NCBI GenBank assembly: GCA_900102385.1
Contig: FNBQ01000013.1
Coordinates: 1 to 64,000 of the forward strand
DNA length: 64,000 bases
Reading direction: 5' to 3'
Source of the DNA: Bacteroidales bacterium KHT7
GTDB lineage: Bacteria; Bacteroidota; Bacteroidia; Bacteroidales; Bacteroidaceae
The notes below the pieces were generated by a model. It was given only the letters and a program-made list of their open reading frames with translations. It ran no database searches and was not told the DNA's origin. Below are positions 45,956-54,025 of this stretch, piece after piece; within the stretch, counting starts at the first letter, position 1; each line of letters starts with the position of its first letter. A program made the translations under genes and the position numbers.

Positions 45956-46595
45956 CCTTCTTGTCCCACGAAACGGAACAGAAGTTCGAAGGACGCTGGC
46001 ATTTTAGCAAGCACGACGGACTTTGGAACGGTTTTCCGCCAGCCACGGAAGCCAGTTGTCGCGGCGTTGGAGTATTTGCAAATCGCTGAGGCACAAGAAT
46101 TATCTGGTCGCTATTCAACGTCTGGCTGAGGCGTGAATATACATCTTTTGCCACCTCGATTTTGTCTGCTCCGACAAGCAGATTCAATCCCGGTTTAATG
46201 CCTATTTCCGATATTTTCAGCAAACGCCGCTCCACCCTCGCAACCTCGGCCTTGTTGTCGGGTTGATGAATTGTAAGATGGATTTTGTCTGGCTTGTGCA
46301 GACAGAGTTGCTCCCAAACATCTGCCTTTTCGAGCGGCAGACCGTTTGACGTTACCGACAGATAACATCGCGTAAACAACGCATCAATTACTTCGAAAAC
46401 GCCCTCATATTCAAATGGTTCGCCTCCGCCAAGAGATACCGCTTTTATGCCGTGACTGACGCAATCCGAGGCAAAGCGAATCACCTCGTCGGGCAACCAT
46501 ACGGTATTTCCCTCGCGCGTGCTATGGTTGTAGCAGAACGAACATTGTTTCGAACAAAAGTTCGACAAATCAATAGATAGCAGTTCAATCATCAT
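45852..46595 (-). CDS. Radical SAM protein, unknown substrate
   Basis: A compact radical SAM enzyme of 247 residues. The 4Fe-4S cluster motif CSKQCSFC (CxxxCxxC) is at about residues 14-21. The SAM-binding GGGEPF is at about 56-61, and the barrel continues with LSVTSNGLPL and KIHLTIHQPDN. The C-terminal part has four more Cys (CLLKCQ, FCSV, CSFAP), a reduced SPASM-like cluster. Its ATG overlaps the stop of the upstream gene (ATGA), so it is translationally coupled to a protein of unknown function. This kind of enzyme modifies peptides or small molecules; no precursor peptide is seen next to it. Confidence 0.85.
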   Translation of the reverse strand: MMIELLSIDLSNFCSKQCSFCYNHSTREGNTVWLPDEVIRFASDCVSHGIKAVSLGGGEPFEYEGVFEVIDALFTRCYLSVTSNGLPLEKADVWEQLCLHKPDKIHLTIHQPDNKAEVARVERRLLKISEIGIKPGLNLLVGADKIEVAKDVYSRLSQTLNSDQIILVPQRFANTPTPRQLASVAGGKPFQSPSCLLKCQRPSNFCSVSWDKKVNSCSFAPGKVRMESLDYNGLVKALDSVKWGKCQ

Positions 46596-46894
46596 TCTCC
46601 TTTCAGTTTTTTCATTTCCTCGACTGTGATGATGTGCGGAATCTTCTTGCCACGATATGGTAGCAGAGCCAGAGCCTCGATTTCAGCCCTGCGAGATTCC
46701 ATTTCAGAACGCTTGAATACGGGATATTCGACTCCGCAAATCGTCATTCTGCCGTTGCTGATGCCGTATTTCTTCGACATCACCTCTTCCGACAGTTCGT
46801 CGAGAATCAGAACGCGAGGCTTGAAACAGTCAATCTTGTCTTCGAGATAACGATAGCTCTTCAGATAATATTCTTCGAGTTGCTTTCGGGATAC
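46591..46894. repeat. 304-bp near-identical duplicated tract, copy 1
   Basis: Matches 48062-48365 with about ten mismatches by eye, then similarity drops abruptly at the upstream side (after GGGATAC). It covers the last hundred codons of paralogue B and the start codon of the radical SAM gene. Confidence 0.85.
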
Positions 46895-47974
46895 ATCACT
46901 ATATAATTTACCAGCATTTAACTCCACCTTATTTTTGGGAATCTTCTGCAAGAAGGATAACCAAATTGAACTCAACGTAATTACATCATCCTTACACTCT
47001 TCTTCATAATCAACTCTTTCCAACGGACTTATAACTTGCATTACCGTCGGACAACTTGAAAATTGTAAAGAAAAGCATCTAAAACAACCAGCCCATTTTA
47101 CACACTCTTCACATTGATAAGTCTCTCTTTCCGAACAATGTTGTAGAAAAACTGGTGCATTCAAATCCGTCAGAACGTACGCTTCCGAACCATCCGTTAA
47201 TTTTGCAAGAATATATTCTGCTTCATCAAAAATGACAGTTTCTGTACTATAAAAATTACATGGAACCCACTCTGCTATCTGAAAATTCTTCTTCTCGCTG
47301 AATTTTATCGGTAGTATAGGGATTCTTCGACGTAAAGAATCAGAAAACTGACTTAATTTGACTGGATTTGATGGAACATTCAGCCTTTCTGGTAAATCAT
47401 CAGTCCAATATGGCTGACCGTAAACGAAATACGGAAGATTGTCAAAGTCCTTTTCAAACACGACCTTACCATCTTCCCAGTCATCATTGATATAAAACTC
47501 TCGCCACTCATAAAACTTAACAATCAACTTATCGTCGAACATCCTTTGTATGGCAGAATCATTTAACCTATAACTTCCGTCCTTAATAACACTTGCATCA
47601 ATATAATACAAGCCTCTTCGTTTTGACAAGCAATGCACAGTTTCAAAATTCTCTTTTTCAGCCAGTTCCATGAAATCTTTTTCCTTTGCCGTATCTATTA
47701 AGACCATACAATTTGACAAATCCGCATCATTGAAGTCAACAGTTTTACAATTTCCTAATATTTCGTCTATCTGTTCATCTGTTAAAGAAACTTCTTCTCC
47801 AACATTCATATCATCACCAAAAACTATGCTTTCAATGCCAAGTTCCTTCTTTGCAATCCAAGGCACAGGACCATTTTCGTTGTAATCGATGATTGCCACG
47901 TTGCCGTCTTCGTCGGCAGCATACCAAGCCGTCGACATCGAATGAGTTGCAGGATATTCCTTGTCTGTTATCAT
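46592..47974 (-). CDS. Unknown protein coupled to radical SAM enzyme (paralogue B)
   Basis: A 460-residue protein with no recognised domain, signal peptide or membrane helix. The N-terminus DKEYPATHSMSTAWYAADED, shared with the next gene, looks like a beta-hairpin module. The middle carries a Cys cluster (HCSERETYQCEECVKWAGCF, then RCF and SSCP), a possible metal or cluster site. The last 100 residues (from RKQLEEYYLKSYRYLEDKID) are almost identical to those of the upstream paralogue, while the rest has diverged to a level where only islands match (LNVPSNPVKLSQ, ILPIKFSEK). It overlaps the radical SAM start by four bases. Base composition is more AT-rich than the flanks, suggesting transfer. 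Confidence 0.75.
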   Translation of the reverse strand: MITDKEYPATHSMSTAWYAADEDGNVAIIDYNENGPVPWIAKKELGIESIVFGDDMNVGEEVSLTDEQIDEILGNCKTVDFNDADLSNCMVLIDTAKEKDFMELAEKENFETVHCLSKRRGLYYIDASVIKDGSYRLNDSAIQRMFDDKLIVKFYEWREFYINDDWEDGKVVFEKDFDNLPYFVYGQPYWTDDLPERLNVPSNPVKLSQFSDSLRRRIPILPIKFSEKKNFQIAEWVPCNFYSTETVIFDEAEYILAKLTDGSEAYVLTDLNAPVFLQHCSERETYQCEECVKWAGCFRCFSLQFSSCPTVMQVISPLERVDYEEECKDDVITLSSIWLSFLQKIPKNKVELNAGKLYSDVSRKQLEEYYLKSYRYLEDKIDCFKPRVLILDELSEEVMSKKYGISNGRMTICGVEYPVFKRSEMESRRAEIEALALLPYRGKKIPHIITVEEMKKLKGE

Positions 47975-48061
47975 TGTCTGAGAATAAAATGATAAGCAAA
48001 TATAATTATTTTTTCGCGTTTTAATTCTTCTTTCAGAGCCTTCTACGTCGCGATTTGCAAA

Positions 48062-48365
48062 ATCATTCTCCTTTCAGCTTTTTCATTTCCTCGACTGTGA
48101 TGATGTGCGGAATCTTCTTGCCACGATACGGCAGCAGAGCCAGAGCCTCGATTTCAGCCCTGCGAGATTCGATTTCAGAACGCTTGAATACGGGATATTC
48201 TACTCCGCAAATCGTCATTCTGCCGTTGCTGATGCCGTATTTCTTCGACATCACCTCTTCAGACAGTTCGTCGAGAATCAGAACACGAGGCTTAAAACAG
48301 TCTATCTTGTCTTCGAGATAGCGATAGCTCTTCAGATAATATTCTTCGAGTTGCTTTCGGGATAC
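48062..48365. repeat. 304-bp near-identical duplicated tract, copy 2
   Basis: Second copy, covering the last hundred codons of paralogue A and the fused ATGA. See copy 1 at 46591-46894. Confidence 0.85.
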
Positions 48366-49487
48366 CTTGCGTTCAACATCCTCTGGGAAGAATGTTCCTT
48401 CTTCCATCTTTCTATACGGAACTTTCGGCAAAAACGGAAGCCATATTGAATGTAGGGCAATCTCGCCGATGTCCTCGCGAATTGCATTGTCGATATTTCC
48501 CAAAGGACTTATTATCTGCGCAACCGTAGGGTTGCCCATTCGTTGAAATGATGCGCCCGTGTAGCAAAAGCCACGGCACTCGTCGCACTTAAAAATCTCT
48601 TTCTCAGGACAATAGTTTATAAAATTCTTGGCATCAAGATTTGTCAGAACATACGCTTTCGAACCGTCGGTCAGACTTGTGAGCGCATACTCGCAGCCGT
48701 CAATCTCTTCGATTTCGGCATCAGCAAAATTGCACAGAGTCCATTCTGCAATCTGAAATTTATCCTTCTCGCTGAACTTTATCGGCAGAACCGGGGTGAC
48801 TCTCCGCAAAGATTCGGGAAGCTGGCTCAGTTTGACTGGATTCTTCGGAATATTCAGTCTTTCGGAAAGCACATTAGAATCGAAATGCTGAGAAAAGACA
48901 AAATAAGGAAGATTGTCGAAATGCTTTTCGAAAGTCTCTTTGTCATCATCCCAAACACTTTCTACAAACATATCCTTCAGACTATAGACCCAGACGATAA
49001 TATTGCGGTTGAGCATCTCCTGCAAGGCGTTTGGAGCATCTTTCGATAGATGCAGCCTGACTAACAGTTTGTGCACAAAATCCTTGTCTTGCAGACAACC
49101 AAGCGCATCAATCATATACAAGCCTCTTTCTTTCGACAAGCACTTTTCTATTTTAAAGCCCTCGTTTTTTGAAAGTTCGAGGAACTCGCTCTCCTTTGCC
49201 GTATCTATCTGTACAATACAGTTATAACTCCAGTCTTTTTCGGCTTCCGGACTGTGTCGATTCTCCATCAACTCGTCAATCTGGTCGTCGGTCAAGGAGA
49301 CTGAAGGTCTTGTCGGCTCTTCGTCGCACGAACCCAAAACGATACTGTCTATAACCGTTTCTTCTGTACCGCAAGGCACAGGACCGTTTTCGTTGTAATT
49401 TACTGTCGCCACATTACCATCCTCATCAGCAACGTACCATGCTGTATCCATTGAGTGAGTTGCCGGATATTCCTTGTCTATTGTCAT
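48063..49487 (-). CDS. Unknown protein, paralogue A of the radical SAM cluster
   Basis: A 474-residue paralogue of the downstream gene, with the same N-terminal DKEYPATHSMDTAWYVADED, central LNIPKNPVKLSQLPESLRR, ILPIKFSEK-type strands (VLPIKFSEKDKF), DGSKAYVLTNLDAK and a Cys cluster (CPEKEIFKCDECRGFCY). The C-terminal 100 residues are nearly identical to paralogue B. Its stop codon is again fused to an ATG (ATGA at 48066-48063), but only a seven-codon remnant frame follows. This is as if a radical SAM gene start had been duplicated along with the gene end. No function is recognised. Confidence 0.75.
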   Translation of the reverse strand: MTIDKEYPATHSMDTAWYVADEDGNVATVNYNENGPVPCGTEETVIDSIVLGSCDEEPTRPSVSLTDDQIDELMENRHSPEAEKDWSYNCIVQIDTAKESEFLELSKNEGFKIEKCLSKERGLYMIDALGCLQDKDFVHKLLVRLHLSKDAPNALQEMLNRNIIVWVYSLKDMFVESVWDDDKETFEKHFDNLPYFVFSQHFDSNVLSERLNIPKNPVKLSQLPESLRRVTPVLPIKFSEKDKFQIAEWTLCNFADAEIEEIDGCEYALTSLTDGSKAYVLTNLDAKNFINYCPEKEIFKCDECRGFCYTGASFQRMGNPTVAQIISPLGNIDNAIREDIGEIALHSIWLPFLPKVPYRKMEEGTFFPEDVERKVSRKQLEEYYLKSYRYLEDKIDCFKPRVLILDELSEEVMSKKYGISNGRMTICGVEYPVFKRSEIESRRAEIEALALLPYRGKKIPHIITVEEMKKLKGE

Positions 49488-49570
49488 AGTTTTAATTTGA
49501 TAATTTATCAGACAAACATAATCAAAAAATCTTAAATTTAGGTTATTGTAGAAAAGTTTTTTTCAAACAA

Positions 49571-49612
49571 AAAAGTGCCGCATCGTCTGTTTGCGACCGA
49601 TGCAACACTTTT
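49571..49612 (-). terminator. Intrinsic terminator of the sugar-kinase gene
   Basis: AAAAGTG-cc-GCATCG (49571-49585) pairs with CGATGC-aa-CACTTTT (49598-49612); on the minus strand a T-run follows. It lies 82 bases past the kinase stop. Confidence 0.8.
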
Positions 49613-49693
49613 GTTTCGAAAATACACGGAAATTTTGTTAATTCCGCGACCAATCTATGGTGTATGTTTGCGTTGGTTGTTTGTTGTTCTTGT

Positions 49694-50749
49694 TTATCGT
49701 TGAATGCGACCGTTGGCCGAACCGCCTCGCAAGTTCTCAACCTCTTCTTCGGAGATAAGGTTGAAATCGCCCGGAATGGTATTCTTCAGAGCCGAAGCTG
49801 CAAGCGCAAACTCCAAGCAATGCTGTGCATCGTCTGGATATCTGTACTGGGCATGAAGATATGCCGCAATGAATGCATCACCCACGCCCATCGGGTCAAT
49901 CACCGGCTCGATGTCGTAGATGCGAGTTGTGTACAGCTTTCCTTCCTGATAAATCAGGCCTGTGAGCAGATGATGGTTCGTTGTAATCTGGTTACGGAGA
50001 GCCAGAACGAACACCTTGCATCGCGGATAAGCCTTCTGCACCTTCTCGCCCCAAGCCTTGTAAGCCTCTGCGTCAATCTCCTCGTCGGCACTCTGCGCCT
50101 TGAAACCGACTGGCTTAACACCTGTTGCAATCTCAAATTCCTGCTCTGTACCGAACATTATGTCGCTGTAGCCGAGAATTGGATGCAATATCTCTTCGGC
50201 TTTCTTTCCGTATTTCCAGAGATTTTTGCGGAAGTTAATATCGCACGAGATGGTAATGCCTCGCGACGAAGCCTCGCGAACCGCCTCGAATGTTGCATCG
50301 GCAGCACTCAAAGACATGGCGCAGGCAATTCCGCTCCAATGGAACATCTTGGCGTTGGCAAGAGCCTTGTTCCAGTCAATCATGCCAGTTGTAAGCGTTG
50401 TGAACGACGAGTCGTTGCGGTCGTACACAACCGACGAGTTGCGCATTGCCGCAGCCTGCTCAAGATAGTAGATGCCCAAGCGGTCGCCACCATACACAAT
50501 ATTGTCTGTCTTTACATTGTACTTTTGAAGTTCCATGCAGCAAGCCTTTGCCACTCCGTTTTTAGGCAGACGGGTTACAAACTGCACGTCGTTGCCGAAG
50601 ATTGCCAAAGAAACGGCTGCATTTGCCTCCGAGCCACCGAAAATACTATCGTAAGACACGCCTTGAGGGAATCTTAAACATCCCGGTTTGGACAGACGCT
50701 GTAGAATCTCTCCAAAAGTAACAATCTGATTTTTCACGTTTGTATGCAT
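49694..50749 (-). CDS. kdgK: PfkB-family sugar kinase, 2-dehydro-3-deoxygluconokinase-like
   Basis: A ribokinase-like enzyme of 351 residues, probably phosphorylating 2-keto-3-deoxygluconate from uronate breakdown. The first PfkB signature is in IFGGSEANAAVSLAIFG. The substrate lid has DRLGIYYLEQAAAMRNSSVVYDR, a sequence typical of KDG kinases. The second signature with the catalytic Asp is DIEPVIDPMGVGDAFIAAYLH. The assignment to KDG rather than another ketose rests on that lid pattern. It is monocistronic with a promoter at 50766-50773 and a terminator. Confidence 0.8.
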   Translation of the reverse strand: MHTNVKNQIVTFGEILQRLSKPGCLRFPQGVSYDSIFGGSEANAAVSLAIFGNDVQFVTRLPKNGVAKACCMELQKYNVKTDNIVYGGDRLGIYYLEQAAAMRNSSVVYDRNDSSFTTLTTGMIDWNKALANAKMFHWSGIACAMSLSAADATFEAVREASSRGITISCDINFRKNLWKYGKKAEEILHPILGYSDIMFGTEQEFEIATGVKPVGFKAQSADEEIDAEAYKAWGEKVQKAYPRCKVFVLALRNQITTNHHLLTGLIYQEGKLYTTRIYDIEPVIDPMGVGDAFIAAYLHAQYRYPDDAQHCLEFALAASALKNTIPGDFNLISEEEVENLRGGSANGRIQR

Positions 50750-50765
50750 TTTTGTTTTATGTCAG

Positions 50766-50773
50766 CAAAAATA
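50766..50773 (-). promoter_or_regulatory. Promoter -7 element of the sugar-kinase gene
   Basis: TATTTTTG on the minus strand, 16 bases before the ATG at 50749. Confidence 0.55.
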
Positions 50774-50882
50774 CAACTTATTTTTGAAATATCAAATAGT
50801 GTGCGTACACAAAATATCAAAATATTTAAAATATCGCATCTTCTGCAATATTTTAATTATTCGTCGGGAGTGATTTCCGACC

Positions 50883-51827
50883 TTATTTTTTCGATTTCTG
50901 TTCGTCTTGATTTTCTTCTACTTCTCCAGAGAAATCGTAGCCCTCACCCTTGCCTATTGCCTGTTCATACAAGAGTTCCTCCTCGGTCTTTGGCGAAGCC
51001 TCGCGCTGATGACCAGACAAGACAAGAATTGCCGCGATGCTGCAAATAGCAACAATAAGCAGGATTGCCAGAACCCTAAGATTCAGCACTCTGCGCTTGG
51101 CGGCGTTGCCTGTCTGACGGTTAATCGGTTGTTCGGAAAACGAACGCTCTGCCTTGTCGTAGTTCTCCGCCTCGTTGGCAGAAACATCGGCAGCAAGCGC
51201 ATCAGAAGCAACCTGCTGGGCATTTCCCGATACATTCGGCAACTTAGCCGATAAAGCATCTACCGCCGCCTGAATAAGTTCGGACAAGAATCTTGTTATG
51301 ATTATGATGAAATATCCCACGAGCGGACACATTATCACGCCCTTCGTTCCGTAGTCGATAAAGCGGAACAAGAATAAATCGACATCAAAAATTGAAAGGA
51401 AGACGTTTACCACGCAGCCCAGAACGCAGAACAACATTCCGTATGCCTCGCCGCATGTACGCAGCAGATGGGCAAAAATTGGAGTGGTAACGAAGTATGA
51501 ATTACCCTTTGTTATGGTGCTCAGTTCTCTTGAACGATACCACCAGATGCTTCCCGACACCCAGCAGATAGGAACTGCCAGAAATATGAGCATTAAAGCC
51601 AAAGCAAGCAGTTTACCCTCGGTGTGCGATGACAAGAAACCGCTGTCGTATGCCTTGAGAAGCAAGTAGAGCGGAAAAATCATCGTGATAAAAGCAATCA
51701 GTCTATATATAATTGAAATAGGGTCTTTAAAGAAACTGCCATTGTCTATATATCGGGCCCAACCCGAGACGGTTGAGTCTACCCTTCTATCGAGTTTTTC
51801 AAAGAATAATCCACCTGACATTTTCAT
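50883..51827 (-). CDS. Integral membrane protein, unknown function
   Basis: A 314-residue protein with about six hydrophobic segments (for example IYRLIAFITMIFPLYLLL, LLALALMLIFLAVPICWV, YGMLFCVLGCVVNVFLSIF, IMCPLVGYFIIIITRFL). A polar linker follows (about 190-245, rich in Ala, Glu, Asn). Then comes one more helix (VLAILLIVAICSIAAILVLS) and a charged tail ending DEQKSKK. No domain is recognised. It has no clear cotranscribed partner: the kinase is 133 bases downstream and the ABC-F gene 97 bases upstream. Confidence 0.65.
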   Translation of the reverse strand: MKMSGGLFFEKLDRRVDSTVSGWARYIDNGSFFKDPISIIYRLIAFITMIFPLYLLLKAYDSGFLSSHTEGKLLALALMLIFLAVPICWVSGSIWWYRSRELSTITKGNSYFVTTPIFAHLLRTCGEAYGMLFCVLGCVVNVFLSIFDVDLFLFRFIDYGTKGVIMCPLVGYFIIIITRFLSELIQAAVDALSAKLPNVSGNAQQVASDALAADVSANEAENYDKAERSFSEQPINRQTGNAAKRRVLNLRVLAILLIVAICSIAAILVLSGHQREASPKTEEELLYEQAIGKGEGYDFSGEVEENQDEQKSKK

Positions 51828-51924
51828 AAATTACTGAATATTGGCTTTATACGCTTTTCTAAAATTGTGTTAATTACTGCAAAAGTAATATAATTTTCTT
51901 AAAATGCAATAAATCGATACTCAT

Positions 51925-53805
51925 TTATGCAAATTCGCTTAACTCAAGCCAACGCATACTCTTTTCGTCTAACTCATCGTTAAGCACAGGCAGACGCTTC
52001 GATTTCTCGGTCAGTTCGTCGACAGAAAGCGTTCCGCTGCAAAGCATCTCCTCGAGCATTTTCTTCTCGGCCTCGAGTGCCTCGATGTCCTTTTCGAGTT
52101 GTTCGAGTTCCTTCTTTTCTTTGAACGAGAGTTTTCGCTTGCTTTCTACTCTAACTTTCTGAGTCTTAGTTTCTTTTTGCTGTTCGGCTTTCTGTTTTTC
52201 GTTCTCAAAATGTTCCTTGGCATCCTTCCACTCGCGGTACTGCGAATAGTTGCCCGGGAAGTCGCGGATGTCGCCCTGACCGTTGAACACGAGCAGATGG
52301 TCTACCACCTTATCCATGAAATATCGGTCGTGGCTCACGACGATGAGGCAGCCTCCGAAACTCTTCAGATATTCTTCGAGAATCTGAAGGGTTACGATGT
52401 CCAAGTCGTTGGTTGGCTCGTCGAGCACCAGAAAGTTTGGGTTCTGCATCAGAACCGTGCAGAGATAGAGTCTGCGCTTCTCGCCGCCGCTTAGCTTGTA
52501 GACGTAGTTGTGCTGTTTTTCGGGCGGAAAGAGGAAGTGATTCAGGAGTTGACTCGCCGTAAGTTTCTTGCCATTGCCCAAGTCTATTACCTCGGCAATC
52601 TCGCGCACGGCATCGATAACCTTCATCTGCTCGTCGAACTTCATTCCCTCCTGCGAGTAATAGCCGAACTTAACGGTCTCGCCAATGTCGAGCGTACCGC
52701 TGTCAACGGTCTGCAAGCCGAGCAGTATCTTTATGAAGGTTGATTTTCCCGTTCCGTTCTCGCCTACGATGCCCATCTTCTCGTAGCGCGAAAAGATGTA
52801 GCTGAAGTTATCGAGTATCTTCTTATCGCCGAACGATTTACACAGATTGTCAGCCTCAAAAATCTTGTTGCCAATGTACGAACTTTTTTGATTCAGTTCG
52901 ACCTTTTTGTCGTAGGTTCTTTGCTTTGCAACCTTTTCGAGCTCGTAGAAAGCCTCTTCGCGATAGCGTGCCTTGTGTCCTCGGGCACACGGCATCCGCC
53001 GCATCCAGTCGAGTTCGGTTCGGTAAAGATTGTTGGCGCGTGCTATCTCGGCGTTATGAGCATCGATTCGCTCCTGACGCTTTTCGAGATAGTAACTGTA
53101 ATTTCCTTTGTACGAATATATTACATTATCGTCGAGCTCGTAAATCGTGTCGCACACACGGTCGAGGAAATATCGGTCGTGCGTAACCATCAGAAGGCTC
53201 TGCTTGGCACGGTTCAGATAGTCTTCGAGCCACTCAATCATGTCGAGGTCGAGGTGGTTGGTAGGCTCATCGAGAATGAGCAGATCGGGACGGTTTATCA
53301 GCACGTTGGCAAGAGCCACACGCTTAACCTGTCCGCCCGAGAGTTGCGAGATTGGCTGGTCGAAGTCGCGAATCTTCAGCTGTGACAGAATAGCCTTGGC
53401 GCGACGCTCGTAGTCCCACGCATCGTGCTGCTCCATCTGCGATATGAGCGCGTCGAGTCCCGGATTTCCGGGTGTCTCAATACATTTCTCGTATTCCCTT
53501 ACGAGTTCGGCAACAGCATTACCGTTCTGGAAACAAGCCTCTATCACGGTCAGCCCTTCGGGATAAGTAGGAGTTTGTTCGAGATATCCAACCGTGAGGT
53601 CGTTCCTATATATAATAGAGCCGCTGTTCTTTCCCTCCTTGCCCACAAGAACGCTCAGAAGAGTGGATTTTCCGGTTCCGTTCTTGGCTATCAGACCAAC
53701 ACGCTGTCCCTCGGCAAGACCGAAGGTCAGATTCTCGAACAATACCTGATCGCCGAACGACTTTGTCAGGTTCTCAACTTGTAAATATGGGTTTACTGCT
53801 GCCAT
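51925..53805 (-). CDS. uup: Uup-type ABC-F ATPase
   Basis: A 626-residue ABC-F protein with two ATPase domains: Walker A AKNGTGKSTLLS (about 40) and GENGTGKSTFIK (about 350), signatures QLSGGQVKRVALANVL and KLSGGEKRRLYLCTVL, and both DEPTN motifs. The C-terminal 80 residues (KRKLSFKEKKELEQLEKDIE onward) form the coiled coil that defines Uup and binds DNA or ribosome. Uup is linked to translation and to genome stability. This is a second ABC-F gene in the window, distinct in length and tail from the one at 42828. Confidence 0.9.
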   Translation of the reverse strand: MAAVNPYLQVENLTKSFGDQVLFENLTFGLAEGQRVGLIAKNGTGKSTLLSVLVGKEGKNSGSIIYRNDLTVGYLEQTPTYPEGLTVIEACFQNGNAVAELVREYEKCIETPGNPGLDALISQMEQHDAWDYERRAKAILSQLKIRDFDQPISQLSGGQVKRVALANVLINRPDLLILDEPTNHLDLDMIEWLEDYLNRAKQSLLMVTHDRYFLDRVCDTIYELDDNVIYSYKGNYSYYLEKRQERIDAHNAEIARANNLYRTELDWMRRMPCARGHKARYREEAFYELEKVAKQRTYDKKVELNQKSSYIGNKIFEADNLCKSFGDKKILDNFSYIFSRYEKMGIVGENGTGKSTFIKILLGLQTVDSGTLDIGETVKFGYYSQEGMKFDEQMKVIDAVREIAEVIDLGNGKKLTASQLLNHFLFPPEKQHNYVYKLSGGEKRRLYLCTVLMQNPNFLVLDEPTNDLDIVTLQILEEYLKSFGGCLIVVSHDRYFMDKVVDHLLVFNGQGDIRDFPGNYSQYREWKDAKEHFENEKQKAEQQKETKTQKVRVESKRKLSFKEKKELEQLEKDIEALEAEKKMLEEMLCSGTLSVDELTEKSKRLPVLNDELDEKSMRWLELSEFA

Positions 53806-53885
53806 AAATAGATGCTTTTTGTTAAAAGTTGTGCGAAGATAACCAAAAAAAGCAAAGAAAAAGTAGGTTGTTTGGATTTTTTTTA

Positions 53886-53893
53886 TACTTTTG
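53886..53893 (+). promoter_or_regulatory. Promoter -7 element of rho
   Basis: TACTTTTG, about 130 bases before the rho ATG. Confidence 0.6.
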
Positions 53894-53899
53894 CATCGT

Positions 53900-54025
53900 T
53901 TATTGGTTAAGGGAAACTTTCTACGCCCTAAACTTTACAATAAATATTTCCATTTAAATAATTTGATTTTAATCATAAATACTTAACGCGTAGGGGCTGA
54001 TTTCAGCACCACGGTTTATTGACTT
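53900..54025 (+). promoter_or_regulatory. Long 5' leader of rho with a small hairpin
   Basis: About 125 bases of untranslated leader. Close to its end is GGGGCTG-ATTT-CAGCACC, a short hairpin with GCTG/CAGC stem at 53996-54007, and TTAACGCGTAGG just before it. Leaders of rho genes in other bacteria mediate autogenous control; whether this one does is unknown. Confidence 0.35.

Noticed and set aside
46591-48365. CRISPR or transposon origin for the repeated 304-bp tract
   Set aside because: The two copies are long, coding and in paralogous genes; there are no short spaced repeats, no transposase and no terminal repeats.
49664-50677. Plus-strand frame of 337 codons
   Set aside because: Antisense to the sugar-kinase gene, which shows both PfkB signatures; no recognisable protein in the plus frame.
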